The notes below the pieces were generated by a model. It saw only the letters and a program-made list of their open reading frames with translations, was not told the origin of the DNA and searched no databases. From an uncultured Bacteroidota bacterium (GTDB lineage Bacteria; Bacteroidota; Bacteroidia; Bacteroidales; WCHB1-69): a DNA stretch of 64,000 nucleotides. Both the position numbers and the translations under genes were made by a program. Within the stretch, counting starts at the first letter, position 1; each line of letters begins with the position of its first letter. The DNA lies in assembly GCA_902786595.1 (NCBI GenBank), contig CADADB010000001.1, positions 286,892 through 350,891 on the forward strand. Direction: 5' to 3'. This document shows positions 58,690 to 64,000 of this stretch, one piece after another.

Positions 58690-58886
58690 AAAAAAATCAG
58701 CAAGCCCGAAACCTCTCTTTCGGAGTTGCAAAATGCGCTTGCAGAACCCTGTGAATACCAGTCACTTACAACCCAATCGTAAAAAATTCATTTTCAATGT
58801 AACAAAATCGGCTTTTTTTGCGACACAATAAGGTGTAAAGGGAAATGTGTGTCAAATCCAGTGAACAATCATCAAAAGTATTAAAT

Positions 58887-59318
58887 ATGAAACATCTAAG
58901 CATTAAAAACATCACCGTCCTTGCCCTCGTCACCATCCTGATGGCAGCCTGCGGCAAAGACAACATGAACAAAGACGCTCTTATCGGCCAATGGGTCAAC
59001 ACGGCGCAGACGTTCGAAATAACCATCGCAGGACAGGAATACATCCCAGAAGGATGTATCTGTATGGAGTTCACAAACGACAAGGTGTGGATACTCGACT
59101 CACGAACGGACTGTCTCCCAGCGTGGCATCGTTATACTCTCTCGAAAAAATCCGGCAAATGGTGGCTGGAGATTCAAGGAGGTTGCTATAATGGAGGGGT
59201 GTTTATAGTGGAAAAGCTCACCAACGACGAGCTGGTGCTGGCACCGTTCTCCAGTGGAGTCGACTGGGACTTCCGCTACATCATGAAACGGGACGAGTCA
59301 TCGATCTGGCCCAATTAG
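58887..59318 (+). CDS. Lipoprotein, lipocalin-like
   Basis: 143 residues from the ATG at 58887. Lipobox VTILMAACGKDN with Cys near residue 22. The mature part starts with ALIGQWVNTAQTFEITIAGQ, the usual first strand of small lipocalin-like Bacteroidetes lipoproteins, followed by further beta strands and two Cys (EGCICMEFTN). Role unknown. Neighbours are duplication debris. Confidence 0.75.
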   Translation: MKHLSIKNITVLALVTILMAACGKDNMNKDALIGQWVNTAQTFEITIAGQEYIPEGCICMEFTNDKVWILDSRTDCLPAWHRYTLSKKSGKWWLEIQGGCYNGGVFIVEKLTNDELVLAPFSSGVDWDFRYIMKRDESSIWPN

Positions 59319-59324
59319 CCGTTT

Positions 59325-59410
59325 ATTGCAACCTCCAACCGTTTTCCCTGTGGTAGATCATCGGCGGGTCATTCCTCCGTCGATGCAGATGTACTCGCCG
59401 GTGATCCTTG
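59325..59410 (-). pseudogene. Second, shorter SDR remnant
   Basis: The minus strand reads ITGEYICIDGGMTRR, then a frameshift, then a degraded copy of the MIYHGDNGWRL tail. DNA similarity to 57948-58016 is clear. It is cut at 59410. Confidence 0.6.
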
Positions 59411-59544
59411 TTTTTGCAATGATTTGAGTCGATTCCCGGCGAGGGTTCTTTATCCGCGCCAGCATCTCTACAAGTTGGGGTGCCGGGCAAAAAATCATCT
59501 ATCGGAAATCCGCGCAGATCCGCGCGATCCGTGGAGATTCCCCC

Positions 59545-59616
59545 GCAAAATAGCCATTTATAGGGATTCCTATTTGACAGAAAATGTGCATTTTTGCGGT
59601 GTGAAAGAGTAATGTT
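59545..59616 (+). promoter_or_regulatory. Repeated promoter cassette, copy 2 (ZIP gene 2)
   Basis: Same ATTTATAGGGATTCC and CAGAAAATGTGCATTTTTGCGG blocks as copy 1; -7-like box CATTTTTG at 59589-59596. Confidence 0.85.
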
Positions 59617-60405
59617 ATGAATGCCATAATCATCGGAATACTGCTGCCGCTGCTCGGCACGATGCTGGGCTCGGCTTTCGTCTTCTTCATGAAGAAGGAG
59701 ATTCCCGACAGGATGCAGAAGACGCTGCTGGGGTTCGCCAGCGGGGTGATGGTGGCCGCCAGCGTGTGGTCGCTGCTGATACCGTCGATCGAGATGGTTG
59801 CTCCCCTTGAAGGGGAGCTGTCCGCAGGACTGAGGGGTGTGCTGCCGGCCGCCATAGGCTTCCTGGCCGGTATCGCGTTCCTCCTGCTGATTGACGAACT
59901 GACACCGCACCTGCACAACGGCGCCCTGAAAGCCGAGGGACCGAAATCAAAACTCTCGCGCACGGCGATGTTGGCGCTGGCCGTCACCATCCACAACCTG
60001 CCCGAGGGCATGGCCGTGGGGGTGGTCTTCGCCGGCGAAGCACAGGGGCTGACCCTCAGCGCCGCCCTTGCGGTGAGCATTGGCATCGCCATACAGAACA
60101 TCCCCGAGGGCGCCATCATCTCCATGCCCATGCACGCGGAGGGCAACTCCCGTATGAAGTCGTTCCTCATCGGCACCCTGAGCGGCGTGGTGGAACCCAT
60201 CGGGGCGGTGGCCATTCTGTTGCTGGCCGGCGTTCTCGGTGTGGCGCTTCCTTACCTGCTGGCCTTCGCCGCCGGTGCCATGATGTATGTGGTGGTGGAG
60301 GAACTCATCCCCGAGACCGCTCAAGGCGCCCACACCAACCTCTCCACGATTGGCTTTGCTATCGGTTTCGTCCTGATGATGGTGATGGACGTGATGCTGG
60401 GGTAG
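59617..60405 (+). CDS. ZIP-family metal transporter, copy 2, with an in-frame insertion
   Basis: 262 residues, almost identical to the protein at 55683. The difference is at codons 61-74, where VAPLEGELSAGLRG replaces AGER of copy 1, a net gain of 10 residues in a loop between early membrane segments. The metal motifs (HNLPEG, QNIPEG) are intact, so it is probably still functional for Zn(II) uptake. The insertion is a palindromic element (59797-59838). The duplication with its promoter and adjacent SDR debris suggests a segmental duplication. Confidence 0.92.
   Translation: MNAIIIGILLPLLGTMLGSAFVFFMKKEIPDRMQKTLLGFASGVMVAASVWSLLIPSIEMVAPLEGELSAGLRGVLPAAIGFLAGIAFLLLIDELTPHLHNGALKAEGPKSKLSRTAMLALAVTIHNLPEGMAVGVVFAGEAQGLTLSAALAVSIGIAIQNIPEGAIISMPMHAEGNSRMKSFLIGTLSGVVEPIGAVAILLLAGVLGVALPYLLAFAAGAMMYVVVEELIPETAQGAHTNLSTIGFAIGFVLMMVMDVMLG
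59797..59838 (+). repeat. Palindrome-containing insertion in ZIP gene 2
   Basis: CTCCCCTT (59801-59808), one base, AAGGGGAG (59810-59817), then CTGTCCGCAGGACTGAGGGG. The corresponding 12-bp site in copy 1 reads GCGGGCGAGCGT. It is in frame. Confidence 0.85.
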
Positions 60406-60429
60406 TCCAAATATCGAACCTCAACAGTT

Positions 60430-62559
60430 TCATATCCTGACATTTACTCCAAGATATACACTTCTCGGCTGTTTCGGGCCATAGATGTATCCCGCGTCGC
60501 GGAGGACACCGTAGTCCAGGTCGGGCTGGTAGGCATTGGTGATGTTCTGCACGCCTGCGGTCAGGCGTAGCACCACCTCGTTGTAGCCCACTTCAGACGG
60601 GTGCTGTATCATAGGATCCTCCGCTTTCCGCTGGACCTTGAAATGGAAGTCGTAGGAAACCTGCGCGTTGAGGACGAAAAACGACTGCGTCTTCATCAAT
60701 ACGAGCGTTTCGGTCTCGTGGGGTACCAGCATCGGGCCGGTGAAATTGCCCGTGACGTTCAGGGTCAGGTGCCGCCAGGGGTTGCTCTCCAAAATCAGAT
60801 AGCCATAGACATTCGGGGTTCTGAGCATCCGGATTTCGGGGGCGGCGTCCTCGCTCCATTCCACCGGTTCAGTGTAGCGACTTACCTGCCAAGTGGCACC
60901 GAGCTGACCGGAAATCCACCGGTTCCAGCTTACCTTCACCGCACCATGCACGCCCGCCACATACCCGCGACCAGCGTTGTAACGCTCTGATATCTCATTC
61001 CCTGCGGCATCCTCATACCGCCTTTCCGCAAAGATGTCCTTCAGGTAGGTATAAAAGCCCTCGCCCGTCAAATCCACATCCACGCCGCCTTTGTAAAGAC
61101 AGTAGTCGGCTGAGAAAGACACACTGTGCGAACGCTCCTCTTTGAGATCCGGTGCGAGGGTGCTGATGATGCGTTCGCCACCCGCCAGGGAGACGTGCAG
61201 GTCTTCATCGTAGGTTTGCGGAGCTCGGAATCCGGTGGCGTAACTCACTCGCAAGGAAAGTTTTCGAATCGGGTTGTAACGGATGTTCACCCTCGGGGAG
61301 AAAATCGGACGACGGATGAGCGAGTGCTTGTCCATGCGCACTCCGGCCAGCAGCGACCATTTCTCATTTTTCCATTCGTTCTGCGCATAAACACTGCCGA
61401 TATGCACGTCTTGGTGCAGAAACTGTGCGTAACCTGGAATCGAATCGGTCAGGTGGTCGAAATTGTATTCCGCGCCCACGGTCAGAGATGCGGGCATAAA
61501 CCACAGTTTGTCAAAGTGATAACGCCAAAGAGCCCCGGTGGCGAGGGTGAAATTGGTGGTATAGCCGTAGGCCTTCAATGCGTCAATGCGCTCTTCGGGC
61601 GTGCCCTCGCCAATGCCGCCGTAGTAGCTGGTGCGGCGGATGTGCTGCAGGGCGGTGTAGGCCTCCACGTGCTGGTGTCCGAAGTCAATATGATAGTCGA
61701 GGTGCCCGCTGTGGATGAGATGTCCCGCACCCTCGGAAATGTTCGACTCATGGGGCTGCAGACCGAGATTGTTGCCTCCCCGGTGCTCGTCATTGACGAT
61801 GTTGTAGCGGACACTCAATTTCGACAGTCGCGTGGGCCGTACAAACGCGTTCACCCCGACAGAGAGGTTTCGCAGCTTCGGAAGGTCGCTGTAACTGTCG
61901 CCGTTGCGGTCGTATGGGTCGCGGTGACGATCCTGCGCAAAAAGGTAAACGCCCGCGTTGCGGTTTCGGGTGACGGCGGAGGCATACGCGTGCGTGGTGT
62001 TGTCGAAGGTGCGCGTAAAGTCGTAATTGCTAAACGTGTGCCCGAAGCCGCCGCCGTTTTCCGTGGCCTCCTTGGTGATGATGTTGATGACACCCGCCAC
62101 TGCCGATGCGCCGAAGAGGGCACTGCCGCCGCCGCGCATCACCTCGATACGGTCAATCATCTCCGCAGGAATCTGCTCAAGACCGTAAACGCCGTTCAAC
62201 GAGGAGAATATCGGCTTCGAGTCAATGAGGATTTGCGAATAGTGACCGTCCAGACCGTTGATGCGCACCTGCGTGAAACCGCAGTTCTGGCAGTTGTCCT
62301 CCACACGCAACCCCGGCATAAAGTCGAGGGTTTGCGCTATACAGACGGCGTTGGTGGCGATCATCGTGCGTGGCGTGACGATGTCAATCAGCGCAGGTGC
62401 TTCCCGCAGGAGAGTTTGTTCTCGGTTTGAAGATATGGTGATTTCGTCCACGTGCAGCGTGTCGTGCTCGTGGTCATGGTGCGGTAAATCCTGGGCCCCC
62501 GCACCAAAGGCAAGCACCCCGAACAGAAGTGTCAGGGCGTAGTTTATACGTCTTTTCAT
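60430..62559 (-). CDS. TonB-dependent outer-membrane receptor, metal-type
   Basis: 709 residues. Signal peptide to about residue 22, then a His/Asp-rich stretch (DLPHHDHEHDTLHVDE) at about 24-39, likely metal-binding. The plug domain follows (DEITISSNREQTLLREAPAL; NGLDGHYSQILIDSKPIFSS; RIEVMRGGGSALFGASAVAG) and then a 22-strand barrel ending in an aromatic terminal strand (RSVYLGVNVRI). The NCQNCGF element in the plug is typical of Bacteroidetes receptors for metals or metallophores. It takes up its ligand using TonB energy. The His-rich exported protein upstream (62661) and the neighbouring ZIP and HMA genes support a zinc or copper role. Confidence 0.93.
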   Translation of the reverse strand: MKRRINYALTLLFGVLAFGAGAQDLPHHDHEHDTLHVDEITISSNREQTLLREAPALIDIVTPRTMIATNAVCIAQTLDFMPGLRVEDNCQNCGFTQVRINGLDGHYSQILIDSKPIFSSLNGVYGLEQIPAEMIDRIEVMRGGGSALFGASAVAGVINIITKEATENGGGFGHTFSNYDFTRTFDNTTHAYASAVTRNRNAGVYLFAQDRHRDPYDRNGDSYSDLPKLRNLSVGVNAFVRPTRLSKLSVRYNIVNDEHRGGNNLGLQPHESNISEGAGHLIHSGHLDYHIDFGHQHVEAYTALQHIRRTSYYGGIGEGTPEERIDALKAYGYTTNFTLATGALWRYHFDKLWFMPASLTVGAEYNFDHLTDSIPGYAQFLHQDVHIGSVYAQNEWKNEKWSLLAGVRMDKHSLIRRPIFSPRVNIRYNPIRKLSLRVSYATGFRAPQTYDEDLHVSLAGGERIISTLAPDLKEERSHSVSFSADYCLYKGGVDVDLTGEGFYTYLKDIFAERRYEDAAGNEISERYNAGRGYVAGVHGAVKVSWNRWISGQLGATWQVSRYTEPVEWSEDAAPEIRMLRTPNVYGYLILESNPWRHLTLNVTGNFTGPMLVPHETETLVLMKTQSFFVLNAQVSYDFHFKVQRKAEDPMIQHPSEVGYNEVVLRLTAGVQNITNAYQPDLDYGVLRDAGYIYGPKQPRSVYLGVNVRI

Positions 62560-62660
62560 TATTTGTTTGCTTGTTTGTTAGTGAACAGTGATCAGTGATT
62601 AGAAAACAGGGAGAAAGGATAGTTCACGGCAAGGTCACCATTGCCGCAAACTACTAACTG

Positions 62661-63035
62661 CTAACTTCTAACTACTAACTGGGCTGGCGGTGCCCGTAAC
62701 AAGCTCACTCCCTTGACTGAAAGAATTTCGCAGGGGGTGGAAACAAAATGATGAAGGAATAAGGTGACCGCTCCACTGGAGAGATGTTGGCTCTCCGAAA
62801 GAACAACTTTCGAGATGGTAAAATGGCAGATGGCGCAATCGCTGTCATCATCCTCATCAACAGATTGCAGGATGGTATGTGCGAGCGTGTGGTGCGACAT
62901 TGCAATGCCATCTAACGGACAGACAATGTCCTCCACCGCCTTCCAGTGGTGGTGGTGAAAGGCCTTGGTGCCGGTCATACCGCAGAACGCGAGCAGTAGC
63001 ACCCACGCGGTTATCTGTCTAAATCGTGCGCTCAT
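62661..63035 (-). CDS. Exported His-rich protein upstream of the receptor
   Basis: 124 residues from the ATG at 63035 (MSARFRQITAWVLLLAFCGM). The signal-like segment is followed by KAFHHHHWKAVEDIVCPLDG and CAICHFTISK, a His cluster and Cys pairs suited to binding Zn or Cu. It resembles short His-rich proteins that precede metal TonB receptors in Bacteroidales. It is divergent from the outer-membrane protein gene at 63165 and in the same direction as the receptor gene, 101 bp away. Metal identity is inferred. Confidence 0.7.
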   Translation of the reverse strand: MSARFRQITAWVLLLAFCGMTGTKAFHHHHWKAVEDIVCPLDGIAMSHHTLAHTILQSVDEDDDSDCAICHFTISKVVLSESQHLSSGAVTLFLHHFVSTPCEILSVKGVSLLRAPPAQLVVRS

Positions 63036-63043
63036 TGCGGCGG

Positions 63044-63051
63044 CAAAAGTA
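63044..63051 (-). promoter_or_regulatory. -7 box of the His-rich gene and receptor
   Basis: TACTTTTG then CCGCCG on the minus strand, just 8 bp before the ATG at 63035. Confidence 0.55.
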
Positions 63052-63090
63052 CAAAAAAACCAACATTGTCGTCCGACTGAATGTTTTTCC

Positions 63091-63164
63091 CGCAAAAATA
63101 ACCATTTATAGGGATTCCCATCTGGCAGAAAATGTGCATTTTTGCGGCGTGAAAGATTAAGGAT
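63091..63164 (+). promoter_or_regulatory. Repeated promoter cassette, copy 3 (outer-membrane protein gene)
   Basis: CGCAAAAATAACC, then ATTTATAGGGATTCC and CAGAAAATGTGCATTTTTGCGG; -7-like box CATTTTTG at 63137-63144. The cassette is shared with both ZIP genes although the downstream gene is unrelated to them. Confidence 0.85.
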
Positions 63165-63740
63165 ATGAAAAAAGCAGCCGTATTACTCCTATTACTGACA
63201 TTTGCCGTCGGCCTCAAAGCACAGAAAAAACAGCTGTTCGACGGGGGGATGATGGTCCATACGGGCTATCTCATTGACCATATCCCGGCTCTGGATTACA
63301 AAACCAGTGGGATGTCTTTCGGGCTTGGCGGCGTGCTGCGCTTCCACATCGGCAATCACGTGCGCTTAGGTGGCGAAGGCTATGTCTCCACGCTCCCTCA
63401 GAAGCGCAACGGCAGCTATGTCCGTATGGGCTGGGGCGGAGTTGTGGCCGATTTCTACTGGCCGGTAAAGCGGTGGAGTCCGTATGCCGGATTATGCGTA
63501 GGAGGCGGTAAGACCTCAACGCTGCTTGTTCTTGAGGGTTCCGACAGCGACTGGGAAGCCGAGACAAACGCGGTGGTACACAAAGAGCACTTTTTCTTCG
63601 TCAACCCCTACCTCGGAGTGGAGTTCGCGCTCACCGAAGCGATCCACCTCACGCTCAAGGCCGACCACCTCTTCCCCTTCAAAGGCGAGGCCGTGCCCAA
63701 AGGAGTGCGCATTTACTTCGGATTCGTGTTTGCACATTAG
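63165..63740 (+). CDS. Small outer-membrane beta-barrel protein
   Basis: 191 residues with signal peptide MKKAAVLLLLLTFAVGLKAQ. The mature part alternates amphipathic strands (LDYKTSGMSFGLGGVLRFHI, HVRLGGEGYVSTLPQK, GVVADFYWPVKRWSPYAGLC, VNPYLGVEFALTEAIHLTLK) and ends in a strand with Phe (GVRIYFGFVFAH), as in small OmpA/OmpW-like barrels. It shares a promoter cassette with the ZIP genes, so a metal-related role is plausible. Specific function unknown. Confidence 0.8.
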   Translation: MKKAAVLLLLLTFAVGLKAQKKQLFDGGMMVHTGYLIDHIPALDYKTSGMSFGLGGVLRFHIGNHVRLGGEGYVSTLPQKRNGSYVRMGWGGVVADFYWPVKRWSPYAGLCVGGGKTSTLLVLEGSDSDWEAETNAVVHKEHFFFVNPYLGVEFALTEAIHLTLKADHLFPFKGEAVPKGVRIYFGFVFAH

Positions 63741-63783
63741 CGGTAATCAGGATTGGGGTGCCTGCCGCTGTATTTCCACCTTC

Positions 63784-63999
63784 TTATTTCACCCCTTTGA
63801 ACTCGAAGCCCGCTTGTTCCACGGCCTTGCGGATGTCGTTCTCGCTTGCAGTTCCCGTGACCACAAGCGTGTTGGCGGCCGGGGTGGCCTCGCAGGTCTC
63901 AACGCCTTTCAACTTGCCCACCGACTGCTCGACGGCGGCCTTGCAGTGGTTGCAGTGCATACCCTCGACGGCATAAACCACCGTCCCGGCTTCGGTTTC
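63784..63999 (-). CDS. Heavy-metal-associated (HMA) domain, partial at window edge
   Basis: The frame reads ...ETEAGTVVYAVEGMHCNHCK and continues beyond the window, so the N-terminus is missing. The HMA motif GMHCNHC binds Cu(I) or Zn(II) and the ferredoxin-like fold follows (AAVEQSVGKLKGVETCEATP...GFEFKGVK). It may be a free CopZ-like chaperone with a short N-terminal extension or the end of a longer protein. The location beside a metal receptor and transporter cluster fits metal trafficking. Confidence 0.85.
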   Translation of the reverse strand, partial: ETEAGTVVYAVEGMHCNHCKAAVEQSVGKLKGVETCEATPAANTLVVTGTASENDIRKAVEQAGFEFKGVK

Positions 64000-64000
64000 C

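Noticed and set aside
61126-62430. 434-codon open frame on the plus strand
   Set aside because: Lies opposite the TonB receptor gene, whose motifs are unambiguous; the composition is typical of an antisense shadow in GC-rich DNA.
1-64000. tRNA, rRNA, intact insertion sequence or replication origin
   Set aside because: No cloverleaf with a T-loop GTTCGAATCC-type box, no rRNA-like sequence, no transposase motif and no DnaA-box cluster was found by eye.

Overview
The window reads as chromosome of an uncultured Bacteroidales bacterium, probably gut or rumen associated. The promoters are of Bacteroidetes type (a TAnnTTTG -7 box, usually written TATCTTTGC or TATTTTTGC, shortly before the gene). 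Several secreted proteins end in type IX secretion (T9SS) sorting domains, there is a FISUMP-domain surface protein, and there is a PCMD protein and a TonB-dependent receptor. T9SS substrates make Bacteroides proper unlikely. No rRNA, tRNA, CRISPR array, intact insertion sequence or origin was recognised.

Layout. 0-9 kb: end of an unknown protein, a secreted T9SS esterase, and a TolC / adaptor / RND efflux operon carrying an AT-rich T9SS protein between adaptor and pump and a small P-II-like protein after the pump. 9-13 kb: two unrecognised genes, each preceded by the same 32-bp repeat, and an atypical sigma factor. 13-22 kb: redox and housekeeping genes (NrtR-like Nudix regulator, YqhD-type alcohol dehydrogenase, flavodoxin-ferredoxin, glutathione peroxidase, Tat-exported and lipoprotein flavodoxins, MarC, PDZ aspartic protease) and a FISUMP protein. 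22-33.4 kb: a defence-like island with a Fic remnant, an AAA ATPase + TOPRIM pair, a PD-(D/E)xK nuclease-like protein, a HEPN-like protein, and a restriction-modification-like module (two methylase-type proteins, a small protein, a GIY-YIG-like helicase) behind a structured leader that can be drawn with mutually exclusive hairpins. 33-45 kb: acetyltransferase, dipeptidase, DUF4143 ATPase, flavin reductase and AraC regulator among tandem repeats, a carbohydrate-binding-type exported protein, an exported glutathione peroxidase, and a glycosyltransferase / esterase / PCMD operon. 45-54 kb: AraC regulator, tyrosine phosphatase, CAT-like acyltransferase, Panacea antitoxin-like protein, DUF5714, HipBA, and a Sir2 + zinc-macrodomain pair. 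54-64 kb: degenerating, duplicated DNA (Fic core deletion, SDR fragments, hairpin cluster) and a metal-uptake region with two ZIP paralogs, a TonB receptor with a His-rich N-terminus, a His-rich exported protein, an outer-membrane protein and an HMA protein.

Three themes stand out. (1) Small palindromic elements sit inside reading frames: a perfect 28-bp palindrome adds the same peptide to an esterase and a helicase and supplies the stop codon of the Sir2 gene, and a different element sits in one of the two ZIP paralogs, the other giving the form without it. (2) A roughly 70-bp promoter cassette is repeated before both ZIP genes and the outer-membrane protein gene, suggesting one metal-responsive regulon. 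(3) The 28.0-28.33 kb leader of the restriction-like module looks like an attenuator or a composite palindromic repeat with a regulatory effect.

All functions come from motifs recognised by eye. Starts were chosen mainly by signal peptide position, ATG preference and distance from the promoter.
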